DNA of 22,500 bases, from positions 1 to 22,500 of the forward strand of contig JAGWVG010000004.1 of assembly GCA_018970965.1 (NCBI GenBank), read 5' to 3'. Shown here in pieces: positions 1 through 6,925 of this stretch. Source of the stretch: Alphaproteobacteria bacterium (lineage in GTDB: Bacteria > Pseudomonadota > Alphaproteobacteria > Sphingomonadales > Sphingomonadaceae). The notes beneath the pieces are model-generated. The model ran no database searches. It saw only the letters and a program-made list of their open reading frames with translations, and had not been told where the DNA came from. A program made the translations under genes and the position numbers. Position 1 is the stretch's first letter. Each line of letters opens with the position of its first letter.

Positions 1-217
1 GCACAAGCGCCGCTAAAACGCCGATCAAGATGACACGGCGACGCTGTTCTGCCGGCAACCCTGCCGCGAGCGCGCCGACGACAATCGCATTATCGCCTGC
101 CAGCACCAAATCAATCAGCAGCACCTGCACAAAGGCCGCAAATGCTCCAGGCTCGGTAATGTTCGAGAAATCTTGGACAATGGCGGTCCAGACAGCGCCC
201 AGCGACACGGCGTCCAT
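1..217 (-). CDS. TerC-family integral membrane protein, second tandem copy (partial, C-terminus outside window)
   Basis: The reading frame opens with an ATG at 217-215 and runs off the left edge after 72 codons, so only the N-terminal third is seen. Residues about 26-60 carry the TerC hallmark: a membrane helix with LLIDLVLAGDNAIVVG (two acidic residues in the helix) followed by GLPAEQRRRVILIG. The same pattern occurs in the gene just upstream, so the two are paralogues. The start lies directly behind the TAA of the upstream copy (stop 222-220), so translation is probably coupled. TerC/YjbE-like proteins are multi-spanning inner-membrane proteins linked to metal (Mn or tellurite) handling. 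The actual substrate cannot be told from the sequence. Confidence 0.82.
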   Translation of the reverse strand, partial: MDAVSLGAVWTAIVQDFSNITEPGAFAAFVQVLLIDLVLAGDNAIVVGALAAGLPAEQRRRVILIGVLAALV

Positions 218-219
218 AA

Positions 220-858
220 TTATCTCCCGATCAAAGGTGCGATCTGGAACCAGCCCTCCCAGATCATGTTCAACGCAACATAGAGGATCACGACAAGCCC
301 GATCCACGCAATCCAATGATAACGCTGGACAAGCTTTGCGACGAGATTGGCGGCCAGCCCCATCAAGGTGACAGACAGCGCCAAGCCAAAGAAAAGAACA
401 GTGGGGTGCTGTCGCGCAACCGCAGCCACCGCCAACACATTATCCAAGCTCATTGATAGATCAGCGAGTGTGATCTGAAGTGCGGCTTGGAAAAAGGTTT
501 TGCTGGCAGGCGGGCCTTCAATGGCCGGGGTCTCCGGATCATCAGCCACAATGGGCGTGATCGGTCGCAACTCGCGATACATATTATAGGCGACCCACAG
601 CAAGAGCAGGCCGCCCGCAAAAAGCAGGCCGGTGAGTTGCAGCAACCAGGTTGCCGTCAGCGCAAAGCCGATAAGAAAGATAAGCGCCATCGCGACGCCC
701 ACCATGATGACACGCCGCCGCTCGCGCTCAGGCAGACCCGAGGCAATCGTGCCCATCACCACAACATTGTCGCCCGCCATGGTGAGATCAATCAGCACCA
801 CGCTCAGCAGCGCCGTCAGCCCCGCGGGCGTCAACACATCGGCAAGGTCGAGGACCAT
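220..858 (-). CDS. TerC-family (YjbE-like) integral membrane protein, first tandem copy
   Basis: A 212-residue protein made mostly of hydrophobic helices (about six to seven). It has the two internal TerC repeats: IDLTMAGDN near residues 23-31 and LADLSMSLDN near residues 131-140. Each places two acidic residues inside a membrane helix, as expected for a metal-ion transporter of the YjbE/TerC group. A hydrophilic loop at about 95-120 separates the halves. The start ATG is 9 nt behind the rho stop, with GGCGAGG in the gap as ribosome binding site, so it is probably read from the rho transcript. Family members are linked to Mn export or tellurite resistance. The substrate here is inference only. 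Confidence 0.88.
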   Translation of the reverse strand: MVLDLADVLTPAGLTALLSVVLIDLTMAGDNVVVMGTIASGLPERERRRVIMVGVAMALIFLIGFALTATWLLQLTGLLFAGGLLLLWVAYNMYRELRPITPIVADDPETPAIEGPPASKTFFQAALQITLADLSMSLDNVLAVAAVARQHPTVLFFGLALSVTLMGLAANLVAKLVQRYHWIAWIGLVVILYVALNMIWEGWFQIAPLIGR

Positions 859-867
859 CGCCTCGCC

Positions 868-2127
868 TTACTGGTTCATGCTGTCGAAGAAATCGTCGTT
901 GGTCTTGGAATCCTTCATCTTGTCGAGAAGGAATTCCATCGCGTCGACTGTGCCCATCTGCATCAGAATGCGGCGCAGCACCCACATTTTGGTGAGCTTA
1001 TCCTTCTCAACCAAAAGCTCTTCCTTACGCGTGCCCGATTTGCCGACATCCAAGGCCGGGAAGATGCGCTTGTCGGCAACCTTGCGATCAAGGACGATTT
1101 CAGAGTTACCTGTGCCCTTAAATTCTTCGAAGATGACTTCATCCATACGGCTGCCCGTATCAATCAGCGCCGTTGCAATGATCGAAAGTGAGCCACCTTC
1201 TTCAATGTTGCGCGCAGCCCCAAAGAAGCGCTTGGGGCGTTGCAGGGCATTGGCATCAACACCCCCCGTCAGCACTTTGCCCGATGACGGGACAACCGTG
1301 TTGTAAGCACGGCCCAGACGCGTGATGGAATCAAGAAGGATCACAACGTCCTTTTTATGCTCCACCAAACGCTTGGCCTTTTCGATAACCATTTCAGCGA
1401 CTTGTACGTGGCGCGAGGCAGGCTCATCAAAGGTGGAAGAAATCACCTCGCCCTTCACCGAACGCTGCATATCCGTCACTTCTTCAGGGCGTTCATCAAC
1501 CAAGAGAACAAGCAAGAAGACTTCGGGGTGATTGTCGGTAATGGCCTTAGCCATATTCTGCAGCAGCACCGTTTTACCCGTGCGCGGCGGCGCGACAATC
1601 AAGGCGCGCTGGCCCTTGCCCTGCGGCGAAATAATATCAATGACGCGCGCCGACTTATCCTTGACCGTTGGATCAAGTGTATCGAGCTTCAAGCGTTCAT
1701 CTGGATAGAGCGGTGTCAAATTGTCGAAATTGACACGGTGACGGACAACATCGGGATCATCAAAGTTGATCGATTTGATCGTCGTCAGCGCAAAATAGCG
1801 TTCGCCATCCTTGGGGCCGCGAATTTCGCCTTCCACAGTATCGCCCGTACGCAGGCCATATTTGCGGACCATATTGGGCGATACGTAAATATCATCCGGC
1901 CCTGCCAAATAATTGGATTCAGGCGCGCGCAAAAAGCCAAAACCATCAGACAGCACTTCAATTGTGCCTTCGCCGATAATCTCTTCACCATTTTCAGCCT
2001 CAACTTTGAGGATGGCGAACATCAAATCTTGCTTGCGCAGCGTGGAGGCGCCTTCCACACCCAATTCTTCAGCCATGCTGACCAGTTCGGCGGGGGTTTT
2101 CTTTTTAAGTTCTTTCAGGTGCATCAT
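868..2127 (-). CDS. rho: Transcription termination factor Rho
   Basis: A 419-residue hexameric RNA-dependent ATPase that ends transcription at Rho-dependent sites; the length equals that of E. coli Rho. Visible parts are the N-terminal Rho_N helices (about 1-45), the cold-shock-like RNA-binding domain with RNP1 DGFGFLR (61-67), Walker A PPRTGKT (180-186), Walker B VILLDS (262-267), the Q-loop [10 protein letters not shown] (286-295) and the R-loop GTGNSE (338-343). Two ATGs are adjacent at 2127 and 2124; by comparison with E. coli (MNLTELK) the second, giving MHLKELK, may be the true start. It lies downstream of hemE and hemJ on the same strand after a 152-nt gap and upstream of two TerC genes. 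Confidence 0.98.
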   Translation of the reverse strand: MMHLKELKKKTPAELVSMAEELGVEGASTLRKQDLMFAILKVEAENGEEIIGEGTIEVLSDGFGFLRAPESNYLAGPDDIYVSPNMVRKYGLRTGDTVEGEIRGPKDGERYFALTTIKSINFDDPDVVRHRVNFDNLTPLYPDERLKLDTLDPTVKDKSARVIDIISPQGKGQRALIVAPPRTGKTVLLQNMAKAITDNHPEVFLLVLLVDERPEEVTDMQRSVKGEVISSTFDEPASRHVQVAEMVIEKAKRLVEHKKDVVILLDSITRLGRAYNTVVPSSGKVLTGGVDANALQRPKRFFGAARNIEEGGSLSIIATALIDTGSRMDEVIFEEFKGTGNSEIVLDRKVADKRIFPALDVGKSGTRKEELLVEKDKLTKMWVLRRILMQMGTVDAMEFLLDKMKDSKTNDDFFDSMNQ

Positions 2128-2279
2128 GGATAAAATCCGAAATACTTGGGTTGGAGGACCGCGACAGCATCAGATACAAAACGGAGAGCTGCTCTTAAGG
2201 GCACGAATGGCCGAGCGGTGATCTGGCCTAGGCCCGAGAACCGACAAAGTCAATCGAATGTTCCTTGCCGGAAAACCGG
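2128..2279 (-). promoter_or_regulatory. Untranslated leader region of rho
   Basis: A 152-nt gap between the hemJ stop and the rho start, long compared with the other gaps in this gene row. Read on the minus strand it has a near-consensus -35 (TTGACT at 2253-2248), but the hexamer 17 nt further (TAGGCC) is a poor -10, so a promoter is only possible. It also has a perfect 10-bp palindrome GGCCTAGGCC (2225-2234) and a small CCGG-aaaa-CCGG hairpin (2268-2279) just behind hemJ with no T-run. E. coli rho is autoregulated by termination in its leader; whether this leader does the same is inference. Confidence 0.3.
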
Positions 2280-2735
2280 TTAAAAGGGTTTCACAATTGC
2301 CAAAATAACGATGAGAACAGCCGCCACGCCGGGGACTTCATTCAGCATTCGCAGCGTGCGTCCACTCAAGCGGCGTTCTCCCGCTGCCAATCGGCGCGCA
2401 TAGCCCACCATCCATCCATGATAAGCCGAAAGCGCCAGCACAATGGCAAATTTCAGGAGGAACCAGCCTTGCGCAAAGGCGCCCGTATCCAAGGCCAGGG
2501 CCAATCCGAACAGCCATACAATGGCCATAGAGGGCTTAAGAATAATCCGCAGCAACCGCTGTTCGCGATCAACCCATAGCTTTTCTTCTGCACTGCCGGG
2601 TGCCGCTTCTTGATGGTAAACAAAGAAACGCGGCATCATGAACAAGCCCGCCATCCAGAAGATGACAAAAATCAGGTGCCCCGCTTTGACCCACAAATAG
2701 GCATTGCCCAACAACCCAATAAGTGCAGCTGTCAT
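2280..2735 (-). CDS. hemJ: Protoporphyrinogen oxidase HemJ
   Basis: A 151-residue inner-membrane protein with about four hydrophobic helices. It matches the HemJ/UPF0093 family in its first helix region (KAGHLIFVIFWMAGLFMMPR, with His20, followed by FFVYH) and in the helix with Lys95 followed by the YHGWM stretch. HemJ oxidises protoporphyrinogen IX to protoporphyrin IX, the penultimate step of haem synthesis, in bacteria without HemG or HemY. The ATG lies 3 nt behind the hemE stop. Adjacency to hemE, another enzyme of the pathway, supports the call and suggests co-transcription. Confidence 0.94.
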   Translation of the reverse strand: MTAALIGLLGNAYLWVKAGHLIFVIFWMAGLFMMPRFFVYHQEAAPGSAEEKLWVDREQRLLRIILKPSMAIVWLFGLALALDTGAFAQGWFLLKFAIVLALSAYHGWMVGYARRLAAGERRLSGRTLRMLNEVPGVAAVLIVILAIVKPF

Positions 2736-2738
2736 ATC

Positions 2739-3782
2739 TTACCCCCGGATGCGCGCGACCAGTGCTTCAACATGAGCAATGGGCGTGTCTGGCAAAATCC
2801 CATGGCCGAGATTGAAAACATGGGGGCGGTCTGCCAGCGCGTCAATAATCTGTGTGATCGCAGTATCGAGCATTTCACCCCCGGCGATCAGCGCCAACGG
2901 ATCCAAATTTCCTTGAACGGGCAGACCTGAGGGAAGCGATTTATGCGCCCAGACAGGATCGACAGTCTCATCCAACCCAATTGCATCTGCGCCTGTTTCG
3001 CGAGCATAAGCAGGCAGCTTGCCACCCGCTCCTTTTGGAAAGCCAATAACAACAGCATCGGGGTGCCGTGCTTTAAGCGTTGTGATAATCTTTGCCGTCG
3101 GCGCGATCACCCAGCGTTCAAATTGCGCAGGGCTCAAGCTTCCCGACCAACTGTCAAACAGCTGGACCGCATCAACACCCGCCGTGATTTGATCGGATAA
3201 ATACGCAATTGTCAGATCTGCAATGGCATCAATGATGCGCGTAAAAGCGGCTGGGTCACGATAAGCAAAACGGCGCGTTTCAGCCTGTTCGCGGCTGCCT
3301 TGGCCCGCCACCATATACGTCGCCACTGTCCACGGGCTGCCCGCAAAGCCCAAAAAAGTTGTTTGGGCGGGCAATGCCGCCTTCACCTGTCGCACCGTTT
3401 CAATCACCGGATCGAGCCGGGCGTGCGCAGGGACCAAATTTTCTAAAAGATGATCCACCAGCTTTGGCGCAAGTCTTGGGCCTTCTCCCGCCTCAAACCA
3501 TAAGTCTTGGCCCAAAGCATGAGGCACCACCAAAATGTCTGAGAACAGAATTGCCCCATCAAAGCCAAAGCGGCGAATGGGCTGTAAGGTCACTTCAGCG
3601 GCCGCTGCACTGTCGTGCACCAATTCTAGAAACCCGCCTTTATCGGCACGCAATGCGCGATATTCGGGCAAATAGCGCCCCGCTTGGCGCATGAGCCACA
3701 TGGGGAGCCGGTCTGCACGCTGGCCTTTTAGCGTTGCAAGAAGGGGCTTGGTCGGGTGCGTCTGCATGGTCGAATTCGTCAT
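2739..3782 (-). CDS. hemE: Uroporphyrinogen decarboxylase HemE
   Basis: A cytosolic enzyme that decarboxylates the four acetate chains of uroporphyrinogen III to give coproporphyrinogen III. Both family signatures are present: LPMWLMRQAGRY (about residues 26-37) and GFAGSPWTVATYMVAG (about 145-160), with the catalytic Asp in FSDILVVPHALG. Length is 347 residues, close to E. coli (354). A GTG at 3785 lies one codon upstream, but GGAG with a 6-nt spacer favours the ATG at 3782; a further in-frame ATG is at 3767. Upstream is the gene-free stretch interpreted as oriC. hemE flanks the replication origin in Caulobacter and Rickettsia, so it is a positional marker here. Confidence 0.97.
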   Translation of the reverse strand: MTNSTMQTHPTKPLLATLKGQRADRLPMWLMRQAGRYLPEYRALRADKGGFLELVHDSAAAAEVTLQPIRRFGFDGAILFSDILVVPHALGQDLWFEAGEGPRLAPKLVDHLLENLVPAHARLDPVIETVRQVKAALPAQTTFLGFAGSPWTVATYMVAGQGSREQAETRRFAYRDPAAFTRIIDAIADLTIAYLSDQITAGVDAVQLFDSWSGSLSPAQFERWVIAPTAKIITTLKARHPDAVVIGFPKGAGGKLPAYARETGADAIGLDETVDPVWAHKSLPSGLPVQGNLDPLALIAGGEMLDTAITQIIDALADRPHVFNLGHGILPDTPIAHVEALVARIRG

Positions 3783-3875
3783 CACGCTCTCCCCCTATTC
3801 AATTAATAAAGACTCTGAAAGGTTGTAGATGATTGTTGGCACGTCGGTTGCGGGCATAAACGGCTTCAACTTTCT

Positions 3876-3884
3876 TTGCCCACA
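3876..3884 (+). promoter_or_regulatory. Weak DnaA-box-like site
   Basis: TTGCCCACA, two mismatches to TTATCCACA, overlapping the left arm of the 3881-3902 dyad. On its own it would be insignificant; it is listed because of its position in the putative origin. Confidence 0.3.
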
Positions 3885-3902
3885 GCTTGACTCAAAGCTG
3901 TG
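3881..3902. repeat. Perfect 8-bp inverted repeat in putative oriC
   Basis: CACAGCTT (3881-3888) and AAGCTGTG (3895-3902) are exact reverse complements around a 6-nt spacer that contains a GACTC (GANTC) methylation-type site. Its arms end in CCCACA / TGTGCG, so it could seat two convergent weak DnaA molecules, or it could extrude as a hairpin. Confidence 0.6.
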
Positions 3903-3930
3903 CGCGTTGGCGTGCGGAGTCGATTTCAGC

Positions 3931-3957
3931 CATCCCCATTATCCACATCTGGGGATG
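3931..3957. repeat. 7-bp inverted repeat framing the perfect DnaA box
   Basis: CATCCCC (3931-3937) and GGGGATG (3951-3957) are exact reverse complements; the 13-nt interior carries TTATCCACA. The arms each include a TCCCCA hexamer (3933-3938 and, on the other strand, 3955-3950). Confidence 0.6.
3939..3947 (+). promoter_or_regulatory. DnaA box, perfect consensus
   Basis: TTATCCACA matches the high-affinity bacterial DnaA box exactly and lies in the gene-free stretch next to hemE. Confidence 0.8.
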
Positions 3958-3981
3958 AATAGCCTGGTCTGTTGGGAAGCC

Positions 3982-3990
3982 TGTGGAGGA
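3982..3990 (-). promoter_or_regulatory. Weak reverse-oriented DnaA-box-like site
   Basis: TGTGGAGGA reads as TCCTCCACA on the minus strand, two mismatches to the DnaA consensus. Support comes only from its location in the putative origin. Confidence 0.3.
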
Positions 3991-4061
3991 AATAAGGTGG
4001 CGCATCTCGAATTGCGGCGCTTGCGCTTATCCCGCTTTTTTCGCTAGCCCTGTCCCCAGAT

Positions 4062-4070
4062 TTGTCCACA
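4062..4070 (+). promoter_or_regulatory. DnaA box, one mismatch
   Basis: TTGTCCACA differs from TTATCCACA at one base. Like the perfect box it is preceded by TCCCCA (4053-4058) and is framed by a short inverted repeat, CAGAT (4057-4061) and ATCTG (4076-4080). Confidence 0.6.
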
Positions 4071-4089
4071 TACAGATCTGAGAGATAAA
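4062..4089 (+). promoter_or_regulatory. Possible promoter of the ppsR-maf-aroE-coaE row
   Basis: TTGTCC (4062-4067), a 16-nt spacer, then GATAAA (4084-4089), each about 4 of 6 to the sigma-70 consensus, 17 nt before the GTG of ppsR. The -35 element coincides with a DnaA box, so DnaA could compete with RNA polymerase. This is inference from the sequence only. Confidence 0.3.
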
Positions 4090-4106
4090 CTGCCACGCGA
4101 GGGCCC

Positions 4107-4925
4107 GTGTCCCGATTGCATCTTCATCTGGTGTCTGACTCCACCGGCGAAACGCTGGAAACGGTCGCAAAGGCGGCTTTGGCCCAGTTTGATGATGTCG
4201 AACCTGTCCGACATTATTGGCCTATGGTCCGCACACCCGGCCATGTCGAGCGGATCATGACAGAAATTGCGCATAATCCGGGTTTGGTGCTGTTCACCAT
4301 CGTGAACGCCGATATTCGCGCTGCGTTGGAGCAACGCTGTTCAGCACTTGGTCTGCCGCATGTTGGTGCAATTGATCCGGTGATGGATGCCTTGTCGAGC
4401 GTGCTTGGCAAACCACTGAAAGCGCGGCCCGGCCTTCAGCATTTGTTGGACGATGCCTATTTCGCGCGCGTCGAGGCCATTCAATTTACCATTGCGCATG
4501 ATGACGGGCTCAACTGGGAAAATTGGGAAGAGGCCGATATCATTCTGGCAGGCGTGTCGCGCAGCTCCAAAACGCCGACATCCATTTATCTGGCCAATCG
4601 CGGCTATAAAACCGCCAATATTCCCATTGTCGTGGAAAGCCCGCCGCCAGATTTGCTGTATCGCTTAACCAAGCCTTTGGTTGTCGGGCTTGTCACCAAC
4701 CCCGAGCGGCTGGTGCAAATTCGCCGTAATCGCTTGCTCGCGCTCAACCAAACGCCCGATACAGATTATGTTGATCAAGATGCCGTCACGCGCGAAGTGG
4801 CTTATGCCCGGCGGATGTTTGCAGATAATGGCTGGCCGGTGATTGATATGACACGCCGCTCAATTGAAGAGGCTGCGGCTGCGATCATCACTCTTTATAC
4901 CGAACGTAAAGGCGCCAAGGCGTGA
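4107..4925 (+). CDS. ppsR: PEP synthase / pyruvate, phosphate dikinase regulatory protein (DUF299, RP001-type)
   Basis: A bifunctional ADP-dependent kinase and phosphate-dependent phosphorylase of 272 residues that switches PEP synthase or PPDK off and on by acting on a threonine next to the catalytic histidine. It begins with HLHLVSDSTGET (5-16) and has the P-loop-like nucleotide-binding motif GVSRSSKTPTS (149-159) typical of this family; length fits (E. coli PpsR 277). The start is GTG, with GAGGG as a close-spaced binding site. It is the first of four genes chained by 4-nt overlaps. It is the homologue of the gene beside the Caulobacter origin. The symbol is that of E. coli and is unrelated to the photosystem repressor PpsR. 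Which target enzyme the host has is not visible. Confidence 0.95.
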   Translation: MSRLHLHLVSDSTGETLETVAKAALAQFDDVEPVRHYWPMVRTPGHVERIMTEIAHNPGLVLFTIVNADIRAALEQRCSALGLPHVGAIDPVMDALSSVLGKPLKARPGLQHLLDDAYFARVEAIQFTIAHDDGLNWENWEEADIILAGVSRSSKTPTSIYLANRGYKTANIPIVVESPPPDLLYRLTKPLVVGLVTNPERLVQIRRNRLLALNQTPDTDYVDQDAVTREVAYARRMFADNGWPVIDMTRRSIEEAAAAIITLYTERKGAKA

Positions 4926-5518
4926 GGCTGATTTTGGCTTCGCAAAGCGCTGGGCGCCGGGCGCTATTGGCACAAGCGGGCATTGCGCATGAAGCCATGT
5001 CGGCGGCTTGTGATGAAGAGGCTGAAAAGGCGCATCTTCGCGCCGCACATCTTGATGCGGCAGCTTTGGCCATAGGGTTGGCTGAAGCCAAGGCGCTGTC
5101 GGTTTCGATGACACAGCCCGATGCGCTTGTCTTGGGGTGCGATCAAACCCTGGCGCTCGACGACGGCACTCAATTTGACAAAGCCCCTGATATGGATGCT
5201 CTCGCTGCACAGTTGGCGCAGTTGTCGGGCCGCACTCATGTCTTGCACGCCGCAATGGCCATCGCGCGCAAGGGTGAGATTATCTGGCGTCATGTTGAAC
5301 CAGCCCATATGACAATGCGGCAGCTTTCAGCCGACTTTATTCAGGCCTATCTGGAGGCAGAAGGGCCAGGGCTTTTATCGGGTGTTGGCGGCTATCGTAT
5401 TGAAGGGCGTGGCATCCAACTGTTTGAACGGATAGAGGGCAATCACTTTGCAATTATTGGCCTGCCGCTTTTGCCGCTTCTGGCCTATTTAAGACAAGCA
5501 GGAGCCGTTGCCGCATGA
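4922..5518 (+). CDS. maf: Maf-family nucleoside triphosphate pyrophosphatase (YceF-like)
   Basis: A 198-residue Maf/HAM1-fold protein. N-terminal LILASQSAGRRALL (3-16) matches the Maf phosphate-binding loop. GCDQTL (72-77) carries the catalytic Asp followed by Gln, as in the YceF subgroup (E. coli GSDQ) rather than the GADT of the YhdE group, and the C-terminal GRGIQLFERIEGNHF also fits. Maf proteins hydrolyse non-canonical or modified NTPs to NMP and pyrophosphate; YceF prefers m7GTP, so that is the best guess. The GTG start overlaps the ppsR stop (GTGA), giving translational coupling. A maf gene beside the RP001 homologue is part of the conserved origin-side cluster in alphaproteobacteria. 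Confidence 0.9.
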   Translation: MRLILASQSAGRRALLAQAGIAHEAMSAACDEEAEKAHLRAAHLDAAALAIGLAEAKALSVSMTQPDALVLGCDQTLALDDGTQFDKAPDMDALAAQLAQLSGRTHVLHAAMAIARKGEIIWRHVEPAHMTMRQLSADFIQAYLEAEGPGLLSGVGGYRIEGRGIQLFERIEGNHFAIIGLPLLPLLAYLRQAGAVAA

Positions 5519-6327
5519 GCCGCCCATTTGCCGAAGTTATTGGCGATCCCATTAGCCACAGCAAATCGCCCCGCATCCATGGCTTTTGGCTGGAATGTCT
5601 GGGCATTGAGGCAGAATATCGCGCCACACATGTGACCGCAGAGGCACTGCCAGATTTTATTACCGCGCGCGCGCAAGACCCAGATTGGCGGGGCTGCAAT
5701 ATCACCTTGCCACATAAAATTGCTGTCATGGATCATGTGGCGGATCCGGGCGGCATTCGCAGCAGCATTGGCGCCATGAACACAATTGCCCGCAATGATG
5801 CAGGCGGGCTTTTTGGCACCAATACCGATGCGGGCGGCTTTTATGCGCCGTTGGCAGATATGGCTCTGGCCGGGGCGCCCATTGTGGTCGCGGGCACAGG
5901 CGGTGCCGCACATGCCGTGCTGTTTGCGCTGTCCCGGCTTGATGTCGGGCCCGTCACATTGCTGGCGCGCAACCCTTTGAAGGCCGCCGGGCTGCTCGCG
6001 CGCTTTGGCTTAAAGGGTGATGTGCGGGCGATGGATGCCGCGCTGCCACCTGCGCAATTGTTCGTGAATACAACGTCGCTCGGGATGACAGGCCAGCCCC
6101 CGCTAAGCCCCGATCTCTCTCCTTTGCCCGCCGATGCGGTTGTCTATGACATTGTCTATGCGCCGCTGGTGACGCCTTTATTGGCCGCGGCCGAGGCGCG
6201 CGGGCTGCAAACCGTGGATGGTCTGGAAATGCTTGTTGGCCAAGCCGCAATTGCCTTTGAGCTTTTCTTTGGTGCGCCCCCGCCGCGTGACCGTGATGAA
6301 GAGCTGCGGGGCCGGCTTCTCGCATGA
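5515..6327 (+). CDS. aroE: Shikimate 5-dehydrogenase
   Basis: NADP-dependent reduction of 3-dehydroshikimate to shikimate in aromatic amino acid synthesis. The 270 residues show the shikimate-binding SHSKSP (14-19), NITLPHK with the catalytic Lys68, GTNTDA with Asp105, the dinucleotide loop GTGGAAHA (127-134; the first loop usually reads GAGGA), NTTSLGM, and the C-terminal GLEMLVGQAAIAFE. The ATG overlaps the maf stop (ATGA) and its own stop overlaps the coaE start in the same way, so the four genes are surely one unit. Confidence 0.97.
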   Translation: MSRPFAEVIGDPISHSKSPRIHGFWLECLGIEAEYRATHVTAEALPDFITARAQDPDWRGCNITLPHKIAVMDHVADPGGIRSSIGAMNTIARNDAGGLFGTNTDAGGFYAPLADMALAGAPIVVAGTGGAAHAVLFALSRLDVGPVTLLARNPLKAAGLLARFGLKGDVRAMDAALPPAQLFVNTTSLGMTGQPPLSPDLSPLPADAVVYDIVYAPLVTPLLAAAEARGLQTVDGLEMLVGQAAIAFELFFGAPPPRDRDEELRGRLLA

Positions 6328-6917
6328 TCCGCATTGGCCTTACCGGATCAATTGGCATGGGCAAATCTGCCGTGTCCGCGATGTTCCGGCAAATGGGTGT
6401 GCCTGTCTTTGATGCCGATGCAGAGGTGCATCGTCTGCAAGGCCCAGGCGGTGCGCTTGTCAGCAAAATCGAGGCGCACTTTCCGGGCACCACAGGCCCC
6501 AAAGGGGTTGATCGGCAAAAATTGGGCGCCGCGGTTTTGGGCAAGCCCGATGCACTGCGCGCGCTGGAGCATATCATTCACCCGGCTGTTTATCATGCGC
6601 GGCAGCGCTTTTTGTTGCGGCATCGGGCGCGGCCTTTGGTGGTCTTGGATATTCCCCTTTTGTTTGAAAAAGGCGGCGCCAAACAGGTGGATGTCACGGT
6701 CGTTGTTTCTGCGCACAGCTTTTTGCAGCGGCGGCGGGTGATGCGCCGCCCCGGGATGACGGCCACAAAACTGCGTCATATCCGTCGGTTACAAGTGCCC
6801 GATCATGTCAAACGCCAAAAGGCAGATTATGTCATTGAGACGGGCAGCGCAAAAATTGAAACCCATGCTGCGGTTCGGCGTCTCATCACTTGCCTTCGTG
6901 CACAAAAGCGCCGATAG
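6324..6917 (+). CDS. coaE: Dephospho-CoA kinase
   Basis: The last step of coenzyme A synthesis: phosphorylation of the 3'-OH of dephospho-CoA. The 197-residue P-loop kinase has Walker A GSIGMGKS (8-15), the substrate-binding VFDADAEVH (28-36) and the lid/base-recognition end KADYVIETG. It is slightly shorter than E. coli CoaE (206). It starts within the aroE stop codon (ATGA) and is followed 8 nt later by dnaQ; the same coaE-dnaQ pair flanks origins of other alphaproteobacteria. Confidence 0.96.
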   Translation: MIRIGLTGSIGMGKSAVSAMFRQMGVPVFDADAEVHRLQGPGGALVSKIEAHFPGTTGPKGVDRQKLGAAVLGKPDALRALEHIIHPAVYHARQRFLLRHRARPLVVLDIPLLFEKGGAKQVDVTVVVSAHSFLQRRRVMRRPGMTATKLRHIRRLQVPDHVKRQKADYVIETGSAKIETHAAVRRLITCLRAQKRR

Positions 6918-6925
6918 TCCTGCCG

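Larger units (their letters stand above)
3786..4106. other. oriC: Putative chromosomal replication origin (oriC) between hemE and ppsR
   Basis: About 320 nt with no believable gene between divergent hemE and the RP001/DUF299-type gene. Seen directly: TTATCCACA (3939-3947), TTGTCCACA (4062-4070), two-mismatch boxes at 3876-3884 and at 3982-3990 (reverse), an AT-rich patch near hemE (3798-3810), a perfect 8-bp dyad (3881-3902), a 7-bp dyad around the perfect DnaA box (3931-3957), three TCCCCA hexamers (3933-3938, 4053-4058, reverse at 3950-3955) and three GANTC sites (3811, 3889, 3917). Established knowledge: the Caulobacter origin lies between hemE and the RP001 homologue, an order conserved in Rickettsia. 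Inference: this is the origin. Genes on both sides are read away from it, as expected for co-orientation with the forks. Confidence 0.75.

Noticed and set aside
487..1191. Long plus-strand frame antisense to rho and the TerC gene
   Set aside because: It is a frame shadow of the real genes; composition is His/Arg/Gln-rich without domains.
1357..2133. 258-codon frame antisense to rho
   Set aside because: Opposes a certain Rho gene and shows no domain pattern.
3829..4047. 72-codon plus-strand frame in the hemE-ppsR gap
   Set aside because: No conserved domain pattern, no good binding site, and it runs through the DnaA boxes and dyads; better explained as chance.
6890..6925. TTG-started N-terminal extension of dnaQ
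   Set aside because: Overlaps coaE, has no family similarity; the ATG at 6926 gives the standard N-terminus.
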